Source: a bacterium (GTDB lineage Bacteria > Zhuqueibacterota > Zhuqueibacteria > Residuimicrobiales > Residuimicrobiaceae). Taken from it: 50,716 nt of DNA. Made by a program: the position numbers and the translations under genes. Location: contig JAKPUX010000051.1 of NCBI GenBank assembly GCA_029554865.1, positions 1 to 50,716 of the forward strand. The letters are read 5' to 3'. The notes beneath the pieces were generated by a model that worked only from the letters and a program-made list of their open reading frames with translations, was not told the origin of the DNA and searched no databases. Positions 1 to 9,000 of the stretch are shown in pieces (within the stretch, counting starts at the first letter, position 1; each line of letters begins with the position of its first letter).

Positions 1-2157
1 ATTGTCGGCGCTGCCCGAAAAGCCCGGCTGCTTGCCGCCGATGGTGACGGTGAACCAGCCGGGCTCGACGATGCGCTCACCCTCATCGGTGATCAGGGAA
101 AGCTGCCGCGGGGTAATCAGAAAAGAAATTCTGCGGCTTTCGCCCGGCTGCAGATGGAGGCGCCGGAAGCCCGCCAGGCTGCGCAGCGGCACCGGGACCG
201 AGGCCTGCTCGTCACGCACATAGAGCTGCACTACTTCATCTCCCGCCCGCGCACCGGTGTTTTTAACGGTCACCTGCACACTCACGCCCTCCCCCGCGCG
301 CACCTTTTCCGGCATCTTGAACTCGGTATAATCGAAAGTGGTATAGGAGAGGCCGTGGCCGAAGGGATAGAGGGGCTCGCCGGTGAAATAACGATAGGTA
401 CGCCCGGCCATGGTGTACTCGGGGAAGGGGGGGAGATCGGCGGCTGACTTGTAAAAGGTGACGGGCAGGCGGCCGCCGGGATTGTAATCCCCGAAAAGGG
501 CGTCGGCGATGGCAGTGCCGGCGCGTTGTCCGGAATACCACGCCTCGAGGATGGCCGGGATCCTCGCATTCGCCCCATTGACCACCAGTGCGCTGCCGTT
601 GAGGAGCACCAGCACCGTCGGCTTGTCAAGGGCGGCGAGGCGTTCCATCAGCTCCTGCTGGGGGGCGGGCAGATCCAGGCTGGTGCGGTCGCCGCCGTGA
701 AATCCCGGCACCTGCACCTCCATCTCCTCGCCCTCGAGGCGGGGCGAGATGCCGAGGCAGAGCACCACCGCCTCGGCCGTCCTGGCGGCCTGCAGCGCCT
801 CCTCCAGCAGAGCCGCGGCGGAGCGCTTTTCGCCAGCGGCCATGCCCTCGGCCAGAATGCACCCCCTGGCATAAGTTACACTGGCTTGCGCCCCGAGCTT
901 GTCGCGGATCCCCTGCAGGGGGGTGACCGGATGGGAGGGGGTGCCATTGTAGTTGCCAAGCAGCACCTCGAGGTTGTCGGCATTGGGGCCGATGACGGCG
1001 ATCTTTTTCAGGGTTTTGGGCCAGGGCAGGGCGTTGCCTTCGTTCTTGAGCAGCACCAGGGAGGCGCAGGCGGCCTCGAGGGCGAGCCGGTCATGTTCCG
1101 GGCGATCGTTGATGGTATAGGGTATCCGGGCGTAGGGGACGCGCTCCGGGGGATCGAATTCCCCGAGCCGGAAGCGGGCGGTGAAGAGGCGTTCGACAGC
1201 AGTGTCGATCTCCGTTTCGGCGATCAGCCCCTCGCGCACCGCCTCGGCCAGGGCGCCGTACTCCTCGCCGCAGCTGAGGTCGCAGCCGGATTTGACGGCG
1301 CGGGCCGCTGCGGCCGCCATCCCCGGCACCATTTTGTGGCCGTAGAGGATGTCAGAGATGGCCCCGCAGTCGGAGACGATATAGCCGTCGAAACCCCACT
1401 CCCGGCGCAGGATAGAGGTCATCAGCAGGGTGCTGCTGCAGCAGGGTTCGCCCTCGTAGCGGTTATAGGCGCACATGATCGATTGGGCTCCTCCCTCGCG
1501 CACGCACATCTCAAAGGCGGGGAGGTAGGTTTCGCGCAGGTCGCGTTCGCCGGCGATGGCGTTAAAGCCGTGACGATCCGGCTCCGGGCCGCTGTGCACA
1601 GCGTAGTGTTTGGGGGTGGCGATCGCCTTGAAGTAGCGCGGATCGTCACCCTGGAGGCCCTTGACAAAGGCGACACCGAGGCGGCCGGTGAGGAAGGGAT
1701 CCTCGCCATAGGTCTCCTGGCTGCGGCCCCAGCGCGGATCGCGGAAGATGTTGATGTTCGGCGACCAGAAGGTGAGCCCCTGGTAAATGCCGCGCTTGCC
1801 CTGGCGGACGAATTCGTGGTGCTTGGCGCGAGCCTCGTCGCCGATCACCGCGGCGATGCGGCCAACAAGCGCTTCATCCCAGGTGGCCCCGAGCCCGATA
1901 GCCTGGGGAAAGACTGTGGCGATGCCGGCCCGGGCGACCCCGTGCAAGGCCTCGTTCCACCAGTTGCAGGCGGGGATGCCGAGGCGGGAGATGGCTGAGG
2001 CGCTGTGCTGCATCTGGGAGATCTTTTCTTCCAGGGTCATCTCGCGGACCAGCCGGCGGGCGCGCTCCCCGGCGGGCAACTCAGGATTCAGCCAGGGGGC
2101 CTGCGCCAGGACGGGGCTGGCGAGGGCAAACATAATGCAGACGATGAAGTTTTTCAT
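1..2157 (-). CDS. GH3 beta-xylosidase/beta-glucosidase, secreted (3' end outside window)
   Basis: The first 719 codons of a glycoside hydrolase family 3 enzyme read from the minus strand and run off the left edge. The ATG at 2157 follows a GAGG Shine-Dalgarno. Residues 1-19 form a signal peptide ending in VLAQ, so the enzyme is exported. The N-terminal barrel contains NWWNEALHGVARAG, KHYAVHSGPEPDRHGFNA and the nucleophile motif GYIVSDCGAI (Asp263). The second alpha/beta domain starts near AVIGPNADN, and a fibronectin III-like domain lies near the end (from roughly residue 610). The WWNEALHGVAR and SDCGAI forms resemble bacterial beta-xylosidases of the BxlB/Xyl3A type more than cellobiases, but substrate cannot be settled by eye. 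It would release sugars from the non-reducing end of plant oligosaccharides in the periplasm. Only a short C-terminal piece should be missing, so a sorting domain beyond the edge cannot be excluded. Confidence 0.93.
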   Translation of the reverse strand, partial: MKNFIVCIMFALASPVLAQAPWLNPELPAGERARRLVREMTLEEKISQMQHSASAISRLGIPACNWWNEALHGVARAGIATVFPQAIGLGATWDEALVGRIAAVIGDEARAKHHEFVRQGKRGIYQGLTFWSPNINIFRDPRWGRSQETYGEDPFLTGRLGVAFVKGLQGDDPRYFKAIATPKHYAVHSGPEPDRHGFNAIAGERDLRETYLPAFEMCVREGGAQSIMCAYNRYEGEPCCSSTLLMTSILRREWGFDGYIVSDCGAISDILYGHKMVPGMAAAAARAVKSGCDLSCGEEYGALAEAVREGLIAETEIDTAVERLFTARFRLGEFDPPERVPYARIPYTINDRPEHDRLALEAACASLVLLKNEGNALPWPKTLKKIAVIGPNADNLEVLLGNYNGTPSHPVTPLQGIRDKLGAQASVTYARGCILAEGMAAGEKRSAAALLEEALQAARTAEAVVLCLGISPRLEGEEMEVQVPGFHGGDRTSLDLPAPQQELMERLAALDKPTVLVLLNGSALVVNGANARIPAILEAWYSGQRAGTAIADALFGDYNPGGRLPVTFYKSAADLPPFPEYTMAGRTYRYFTGEPLYPFGHGLSYTTFDYTEFKMPEKVRAGEGVSVQVTVKNTGARAGDEVVQLYVRDEQASVPVPLRSLAGFRRLHLQPGESRRISFLITPRQLSLITDEGERIVEPGWFTVTIGGKQPGFSGSADN

Positions 2158-2258
2158 TTTTCCTCGCAATTTGATTTTCAGGACCTGTAGAAAAAAGTAC
2201 GGAAGATTATCATATATCACAAGCAAGGAACAGATTGGTGCCGTTTACGTATAATATA

Positions 2259-2287
2259 TTGACTTGTATCACTCTGGCGGTTATATT
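2259..2287 (+). promoter_or_regulatory. Candidate sigma70-type promoter for the small lipoprotein gene
   Basis: TTGACT at 2259-2264 and TATATT at 2282-2287 are separated by 17 nt, in an AT-rich divergent gap. The lipoprotein ATG is 60 nt downstream. This is a pattern match only; no transcript evidence is available. Confidence 0.45.
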
Positions 2288-2346
2288 TCTGCAGCTTAAA
2301 TTTTAACGCTGCCGGCAATAGCCGGGCGGCAGTGCAGGAGTGGCCT

Positions 2347-2811
2347 ATGAAATATCCTTTGTTCCTGATGGCGTTAGCAGCCCTGCTGATCACAGGCTGC
2401 GACTGGATCGATGAGGTTATCGATCCGGAAAAAGGGCTGGTCGAGATGACAGTGAGCAAGCTCAAAGCGGCACCGGGCGATGAGATCACCATCACCCTTT
2501 TCAACCGTGGTGAGAAAACGGTCTATCTGGAAGGGTGCAATCAATTCTATTACAGCACCAAAAGCGATACCGGCTGGGTGGATCATACCATGGTAGTATG
2601 TGTTTGGGAAGGTTATGAAGTGCCGGTCCCGGCCGGGAGCGCTCACACTCAAAAGTTCGTCGTTCCCATGATGGCCGGTACACTCCGCTTCTATGCGCCG
2701 GTCTATCGCGGCTGCAAACCGGATCTGCCCATCAGTCAGGCGGAATGCGTCACAATGCATAGGTATTATTCACCAGATGTTGTGGTCTATCCTCCCCGCG
2801 TACCGAGATGA
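2347..2811 (+). CDS. Small lipoprotein of unknown function
   Basis: A 154-residue protein with a lipoprotein signal peptide: a hydrophobic core, then lipobox LITGC with the lipidated Cys near residue 18. I chose the ATG at 2347 because AGGAG sits 6 nt upstream and the signal peptide starts there; a GTG at 2332 would add five residues. The mature part (EMTVSKLKAAPGDEITI and later strands) looks like a single beta-sandwich, resembling the intracellular proteinase inhibitor BsuPI-like or other Ig-like folds, with several cysteines that could pair. It is a single-gene unit between a divergent glycosidase gene and a convergent phosphoesterase gene. I do not recognise a family, and no function is proposed beyond membrane anchoring. 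Confidence 0.8.
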   Translation: MKYPLFLMALAALLITGCDWIDEVIDPEKGLVEMTVSKLKAAPGDEITITLFNRGEKTVYLEGCNQFYYSTKSDTGWVDHTMVVCVWEGYEVPVPAGSAHTQKFVVPMMAGTLRFYAPVYRGCKPDLPISQAECVTMHRYYSPDVVVYPPRVPR

Positions 2812-2927
2812 AAAAAGGGTGCAAGGCGCCGGCAGGAGAGCACAATCCTGCAGAATAGGTAATTCACTTTTATGCTCAACGTGCGGGAGTTCATCGGCCG
2901 CACTTCCGATCAGCGGCCGGGATCACC

Positions 2928-3791
2928 TCACATCCGCGGGATGATGCCGGCTCCCTCTTCTCCGATATCGATCAGATGCCATCCGGCGGCATCCCCGCTG
3001 TTGACCACCGGTATGCTCCTTCCCACCGTATACTGCTCCAGATGATGATAATGTCCATGCAGCACCAGGTCAACCCCGCTTCTGTCCAGGAGATCGATCA
3101 GCGCGGTGCGATTGATGAGTCTGGTCATGGCGGCGTAGAGCCGCCCCATGCGCGCGGCGACCTGCTCCTCCGCCTGGAGCTGGTGGTGGAGGACAACGAT
3201 CCTGAATCTGTTTTCCAGCCCGGGATGGGCGAGGATCGCCGCGGCGGCATCGAGATCGATCCATCCATTGGAGCAGGCGCTGTTTCTGCGGATCTGCGGC
3301 AGCATGCGGTTGGATTCGAGGACGATGAGGGCTGCCCTCTCGCCCAGGAGCTTGATGAAGGGGTAGGAGATGGCGGGATTGCCCGCCAGGGTGAAGATGC
3401 CCTCGAAGGTCTCGCTGAAGAAGGAGTGGAACCGGTCCAGGTCCGCCTCGTACTCCCGCCAGCCGTAGCGGTAGAGACTGGCGGCGGCGCCCGGGAGGCG
3501 GCGCCATCTGGCGTAGAGGTCGCGGCCGGCATTAAAATCCCTGAAAAAGAAGGAAAAAAGGTCATGGTTGCCGGGGATGACCGTCAGCCGGTCCGGGTGG
3601 TAACAGCCGCTCCCGAGCAGCAGACTGCGCAGGGCGGCGAACTCTTCGCTGCGGCCGCTCTGGCTGAGGTCTCCGCTGATCACCACATGGTCGGCCGTGC
3701 ATGCAGAGAGCTCGCCGAGGCGCTGTTCGATGAGGGCATCACGCTCCGGGGAGAATCCCCAGTGCAAATCGGAGAGGTGGACGATTTTCAT
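2928..3791 (-). CDS. Calcineurin-like metallophosphoesterase
   Basis: A 287-residue protein with the five metal-binding blocks of the calcineurin-like phosphoesterase superfamily: LSDLHWG (Asp8, His10), ISGDLSQSGRSEE (Asp41), IPGNHD (Asn75, His76), VLHHQL, and LHGHYHH near the C-terminus. These ligands coordinate two metal ions that hydrolyse phosphomonoesters or diesters. There is no signal peptide, so it should be cytoplasmic. The order of blocks and length fit the Icc/CpdA-like or LpxH-like branch, but the substrate cannot be assigned; LpxH would be a specific alternative to test. It starts 34 nt downstream of the small membrane protein gene on the same strand, so the two are probably co-transcribed. 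Confidence 0.88.
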   Translation of the reverse strand: MKIVHLSDLHWGFSPERDALIEQRLGELSACTADHVVISGDLSQSGRSEEFAALRSLLLGSGCYHPDRLTVIPGNHDLFSFFFRDFNAGRDLYARWRRLPGAAASLYRYGWREYEADLDRFHSFFSETFEGIFTLAGNPAISYPFIKLLGERAALIVLESNRMLPQIRRNSACSNGWIDLDAAAAILAHPGLENRFRIVVLHHQLQAEEQVAARMGRLYAAMTRLINRTALIDLLDRSGVDLVLHGHYHHLEQYTVGRSIPVVNSGDAAGWHLIDIGEEGAGIIPRM

Positions 3792-3825
3792 GGTGTGGTC
3801 CGAAGGGCGGCATAGGTCATGCGCT

Positions 3826-4242
3826 CTATCCGAAGAGAGCGTCGTGGATGAAATAGAGGACGACGGCGCCGACCCCGAAAAAGAGGATGTCCTGCAGCCG
3901 GTCCGGGATCATCGGGATTTTCAGGTCGAGTTCCTTCCACTGTTCCCATTCCCGGATGGCGCCCAGCAGCAGCCCGCCCAGTCCTGCCGTATACCAGGAG
4001 GGCCAGATGATGAGGGGCAGGAAGACGATGACGGCATAGGCGAAATGGAGGATCTGGTCGAGCACATTGACCCAGCCGGTATGGCGCGGCCGCCAGGGAC
4101 GCCGCAGGGCGAGGATGCGGAGCACGGTGTGGTATTGGGGGCCCTCCAGCTGGCCCACCAGCTCCTCGACGGTGTCGGCGATCTCCTCCAGTTCTTCGGG
4201 CGGGGCCACATAATACATATGATAGTCGGGTTCAACTTTCAT
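3826..4242 (-). CDS. Small integral membrane protein, unknown function
   Basis: A 138-residue protein. The ATG at 4242 is preferred over an upstream in-frame codon at 4293 because AAAGGAG lies just upstream of it. The N-terminal 60 residues are soluble and acidic (PPEELEEIADTVEELVG), possibly helical. They are followed by two hydrophobic segments around residues 62-80 and 84-97, which may form a hairpin, and a last one around 117-134. It is the promoter-proximal gene of a pair with the metallophosphoesterase. I recognise no family; a role linked to its neighbour is a guess from proximity only. Confidence 0.72.
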   Translation of the reverse strand: MKVEPDYHMYYVAPPEELEEIADTVEELVGQLEGPQYHTVLRILALRRPWRPRHTGWVNVLDQILHFAYAVIVFLPLIIWPSWYTAGLGGLLLGAIREWEQWKELDLKIPMIPDRLQDILFFGVGAVVLYFIHDALFG

Positions 4243-4380
4243 GGGTTCTCCTTTGCCAGGCGGATTTAATTGGGCACCTATGTATTGATACACATTTTCT
4301 GCGGCCCATGCAACAAAAAAATGCGGAATATGCCGGAAGAGGGGGAAACCCTCGCGGCGGAGTGGAGGCGCATAATCTCC

Positions 4381-4409
4381 TTGGTTTTTAGCTCATACAT
4401 GCCTATCTT
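4381..4409 (+). promoter_or_regulatory. Candidate promoter of the T9SS locus (M28 peptidase-porU-porV)
   Basis: TTGGTT at 4381-4386 and TATCTT at 4404-4409 with 17 nt between. It lies in the 267-nt gap between the divergent membrane protein gene and the M28 peptidase gene and would give a leader of about 95 nt. The -35 matches the consensus only partly. Nothing else recognisable occupies this gap. Confidence 0.33.
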
Positions 4410-4509
4410 TTAAAAATGCATCCGGGTTTTCCCCGGCTGCAGCAGTGGCATTTCTTCGAGACGACCACGCCGGGAATTACCCGGCTTCATCTGCGGGAGC
4501 TGCAAGAGA

Positions 4510-5817
4510 ATGAAGATCCATCGGGCATCCGCCCTGATTATTCTGATGTTGTTTTCAGCCCTGCCGGGTTGGGCGGCACTGCCCCGCCCCATCCAGGCCA
4601 TGGCCGACTCGATCTCCGAGGCGCGGCTGATCGAACATATCCTGCAGCTGGAGCGGGCCGGCGGGCATTGGTCGCGGGTGCGCCACACGGCCGGAAACGA
4701 CAGCGGCGTCGCCTACATCTTTCGCCAGTTCGAGGCGCTCGACCATCTCGACTATGTCGAGCTGGATACCTTCAGCCTGCAGGCGCGGCCCGGCTTTACC
4801 ACCAGGGTGCAGAGCAATGTCATCGCAACCATCCCCGGGTCGAGCCGGCCCGGGCGGGTCTTTATCATCGGCGCCCATCACGACTGTTCCGGGAGCAGAA
4901 TGGGCAGCGAGATCTGGAACAGAGAGTGGGCGACCATGCGCGCCCCCGGCGCGGACGACAACGCCACCGGGGTGGCGGTCCTGCTTGAGCTGGCGCGGCT
5001 GATGAGCGAACCCGCTTTCGGCTTCAGGCCGGAATGCACGATACGCTTTATTGCTTTCGCCGCGGAGGAGAGCAGCCCTGCCGACTATAAAAACCATAAC
5101 GGCAGCCGCAGGGCCGCCCAGATCTCGAGGGCGGCCGGCGAGGAGATCGCCGGCATGGTTTCCATCGACATGATCGGCTACAATCCCTATGTCGATTACC
5201 AGTCGGTCATCTGCAACGATCTTTCCGAAGCGCTTGGCGTCCAGTTTCGCGCAGCCCGGGACAGCCTCGGCATCGATCTGACCATCGCCTTGAAGAAGAA
5301 CCCCTCGGCCACCTACAGCGATCACGAGCCCTACTGGACGGAGGGCTACCCGGCCATCTGTCTGATCGAGAATGCCCCGCCCTGGGACAATAACGCCTTT
5401 TACCGGGCGAATCCCTTTTATCACACCTCTGATGATTCCTCCGGGACGGTCAATTACCGCCTGGTGCGCAAGGTCGGGCAGATGACCCTGGCTGCGGTGG
5501 CCCTGTTAACGGCGCCAGCCACAGCCGTGGAGGTGGAGCCGGTTGCGCCGCCTGCGCTCTTTACTCTGGAGCAGAACTTTCCCAATCCCTTCAATCCCGC
5601 AACAGTGATCCGCTACCGCCTGCCGGTCGCAGCCAGCGTCCATCTCACCGTCCATGATGCTCTCGGTCGCGAGGTGGCCCTGCTCGCTGAGGGGCCGCAG
5701 CGGGCCGGCAGCCACGAGGTGCGCTTCGATGCTTCTGGTTTGCCAAGCGGGGTCTATTTCTGCCTCCTCAGAGCCGGTTCCTTTACCGCTGCGCGCAAGA
5801 TGCTGCGCATCCAGTAG
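4510..5817 (+). CDS. Secreted M28-family metallopeptidase with T9SS sorting domain
   Basis: A 435-residue zinc exopeptidase. Residues 1-22 are a signal peptide (ends PGWA). The M28 catalytic domain has all five zinc-ligand motifs: GAHHD (His123), GADDNATG (Asp150), FAAEES (Glu186/Glu187), SIDMIGY (Asp220) and YSDHEPYW (His272), so it should be an active aminopeptidase-type enzyme. From about residue 350 the sequence becomes a T9SS type A sorting domain with the NFPNPFNPAT motif, a GREV strand and the terminal SGVYFCLLRAG/KMLRIQ strands. The protein should cross the outer membrane by T9SS and be surface-attached or released. It lies directly upstream of the porU-like gene, so the sortase and a candidate substrate are neighbours. 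Confidence 0.93.
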   Translation: MKIHRASALIILMLFSALPGWAALPRPIQAMADSISEARLIEHILQLERAGGHWSRVRHTAGNDSGVAYIFRQFEALDHLDYVELDTFSLQARPGFTTRVQSNVIATIPGSSRPGRVFIIGAHHDCSGSRMGSEIWNREWATMRAPGADDNATGVAVLLELARLMSEPAFGFRPECTIRFIAFAAEESSPADYKNHNGSRRAAQISRAAGEEIAGMVSIDMIGYNPYVDYQSVICNDLSEALGVQFRAARDSLGIDLTIALKKNPSATYSDHEPYWTEGYPAICLIENAPPWDNNAFYRANPFYHTSDDSSGTVNYRLVRKVGQMTLAAVALLTAPATAVEVEPVAPPALFTLEQNFPNPFNPATVIRYRLPVAASVHLTVHDALGREVALLAEGPQRAGSHEVRFDASGLPSGVYFCLLRAGSFTAARKMLRIQ

Positions 5818-6011
5818 GGCCGAGGCTGAAGATTCTCTTCCGCAATCGGGACCTGGTAGAGGTACTTGTTTTTATGGGTCGAAAGCAGGCCGGGCGTCCG
5901 CGCCGCCGCAATACTGCAATGCTCGGCCCGACTGCAAATTCCATGCGATGGCTGATCAACGCCTTGCAGCAGCTGGCCCCGAGCCTGTCGGTAACGCATC
6001 CTTTGAGCGCC

Positions 6012-9000
6012 ATGGTCCCCGATTCTCACAAAAATTGTTTGATACGCTGCCTGTTTCTGCTGGTCTGGTTCAGTACGCTTCCGGCCCCGGCCCAGGAATG
6101 GTGCCGTGTGCTTGAAAAAGGTCCGGAACGGCTGATCCTCGAGATCACCACCCCCTTGATTGTACCCGACACCCTCGCCGTCTCTTCCGGCCTCAACACC
6201 TCCTTCGCCTCCTCCCCCTGGCCCCTGCTTCAGGACGAGCGCTTTCCCGCCCTTCCCTTTCAGACCCTGCTGCTCGACTGGCCGGTCCAGGAGGTCCATC
6301 TGCGCATATTCTCCGCCGCCCCCGAAGAGGGCTTCGCTGTTGCCCCCCTGGTGTACAGCTCCGATCTCCCGGTCACCGGCGCCTCCGTTGAGCCTTTACC
6401 GTGGCAGCGCGAATTTCGTTCCGGCCCTGCCGTCCCGGCCGAGGTGGTCTACGCCGGCGCGGCCGGCCGGCAGCGGCTGTGGATGCTGAGGATCTATCCC
6501 TGGCGTTATGATGCGCGGGCTGCCGTGCTGTCGCGCCGCGCCTCCATGAGGCTGGAGCTGACCGGGAGCGGAGGCCTGCCCGCTGCGGAGCGCCGGCCGG
6601 CACTGGCCGGAGCGGGGGTGCTGGCGATGGCCTCCTCCGCTCACCTGGCGCGCAGCAGCAGCGGCGACAGCGGCGTTTTTCTCGCGCCCGGGCGCGTCCG
6701 GCTCACTGTCGATGAGGAGGGATGGTACCGGGTCACCGGCGCCGACCTGCGCAAGGCCGGCATCGACCTGCTCGAGGTCGATGTCGAAAAACTGCGGCTG
6801 AGCTGCGGCGGAACAGCGGTGCCCTTTTTCTTCAACGGCGGGAAGAACGGCCAGCTTGATCCCGGCGAGAGCATCGAATTCTACGGCACCGGCCTGCGCC
6901 GGGAGGCCCCGGCGGCCACCCCCGACCTCTATCAGGATCCCTTCAGCCGGAGCAACGTCTACTGGCTCGATTGGGAGGGCGAGGCGGGGGTCCGGATGGA
7001 GGAGGAGTACAGTGAAAGCCCCACCTCCGGCAGCGCACGCATCCCCTATGCCTTTTATCAGACGGTGCATGTGGAGCAGGATAACCATTTCACCACCTTC
7101 GATGATATCTCGATGGCGGATTCCCTGCGCGACCACTGGCTCTATGACAGCGGCCTGGCAGCCGGCCACAAGCGCAGCTATCCCTTCCCCCTGCGCTATC
7201 CCGACGCCCGTTCCCTTCTGCCCGTCAAGGTGCGGGTCATGCTCACCGGATTGACGACAGCTTATACCGAGCTCCATCAGGCGGCGGTCTTTCTCAACGA
7301 CCGTTTCGCCGCGCGCGGGCGCGGCGAACGGCAGGGCATCATCGATTTGCAGAGTCAAGAGGTCATCGGCCTGCTGGCCGCCTCCCTGAGCGCCGAGAAC
7401 AACACCCTCACCCTGGTCAACGAGTTCGATCCCACCCGGACCGACTATATCGCCCTCAACTGGTTTGAGGTCACTTATCCCCGCCTCTACCGGGCCGACG
7501 AAGGGTGGCTGGAATTCACCATCCCGCCGGAAGAGGAGCCCGGACTGTTCCGCTTCACTATCGACGGCTTTGCTGACGGAGCGGTCGAGATCTTCAAACT
7601 CGGCGCCAGCCGCATCGCCGGCGCAAGCGTGACCGAGGCCACCGCCAGAGACGGCCTGCGCTCGATGCACCTCCAGTTTCTCGACACTGTGCCCTCGCAT
7701 GATGTCCGCTACATCGCCGTCGCCGCCTCCGCCAAAAAGACGCCCCTGCGCATCGAGGCGGTGCGGCGGCAGTGGCAGCCTTCATCCGGCGGCGACATCG
7801 ATTATATTGTGATCGCCCCGCGCGCCTTTCTCGCTGAAAAAGCCCTGCCGCAGCTGATGCAGCACCGCCGGGGCCAGGGACACCGGGCCGCCGGCGTGGC
7901 GGTGGAGGATATTTTTGACTATCTCAACCACGGCCGCCGCAGTCCTCTGGCCATCAAGGCCTTTCTCAAGTGGGCGGCGGAGCGCTGGCCGCTCAAGTAC
8001 TGCCTCCTCGCCGGGGACGGCTCTTTTCAGCGCACCCCCGTGCGCGGCGACACCCTCGACCTGGTGCCCGTCTACATGCGCCAGACCCTCAAGTACGGCG
8101 CCGCCGCCAGCGATTTCTGGTACACCCTGCTCGAGGGCGAGGATGAGATCCCCGACCTCTGTATCGGCCGCCTGCCGGCGCGCACCCCGGAGCAGCTCGA
8201 GGTCGTCGTGGACAAGATCATCGACCACGAGACCCGCGCCGTGGAGGACAAGTGGCACAACCGTCTCCTCTTCGTCGGCGGCAACACCATGGTCTTCCGG
8301 ACCAAGGGGTTGGCTCTCGCCGACAAGGTGCCGCCGGCCTGGTCGCCCGCAATGCTCTTCACCACTGCGGATCCCGGCCGTTCGCCCGATCCCTTTTTCG
8401 GCAACACTCCGGAGCTGCTCGATTTCATCGATGAGGGCTGCGCAGTGATCGGTTTTCACGGCCACGGCGGCGGGGCGATCTGGTCGGATGACGGATTGCT
8501 CGGACTGGAAGATGTGGCAAGCCTCAACAATCGGGGCCGCTACCCCCTCATCCTCAGTATGACCTGTTTCACCGGGGACTTTGAGCAGCCTGTGGGCGAA
8601 AATCTCGCCGAGACCATGCTTTTTGCTCCCCAAAAGGGCACCATGGCTTTTTTAGGGGCCGGCGGCTATGGCTGGCTCGAAAACGATGATATGCTCCAGG
8701 CGGCAATCATGTCCTGCCTCTATGAGAATCCGGAGGCCACCCTTGGCGAGCTGCTCACCGCCGGCAAGATTCGCTATTTCAGCCAGTATTACGGCAGCGA
8801 CATCGCCCGAGCTGAGGTCAACCAATACACCATCTTCGGGGATCCCGCCACGCGCCTGCGCCTGCCCGTCCTCCGTACCGAAGCAGGAATCGCCAATTCC
8901 CTCCTCGCAGCCGGCGATACCCTCGAGCTCTCCCTGCACTGGCCCTTTGCCCCGGGCACGGCCGCGGTCGAATTCGAGCTTGAGAGGGGGCTGCCCATAT

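Noticed and set aside
526-1998. 490-codon open frame on the plus strand
   Set aside because: It is the antisense shadow of the GH3 gene, which has clear catalytic motifs; composition (long Ala/Gly/Val stretches) is what high-GC antisense gives.
2895-2919. CGGCCGC / GCGGCCG hairpin between convergent genes
   Set aside because: A 7-bp stem with an 11-nt loop but no T-run on either strand; not enough for a terminator call.
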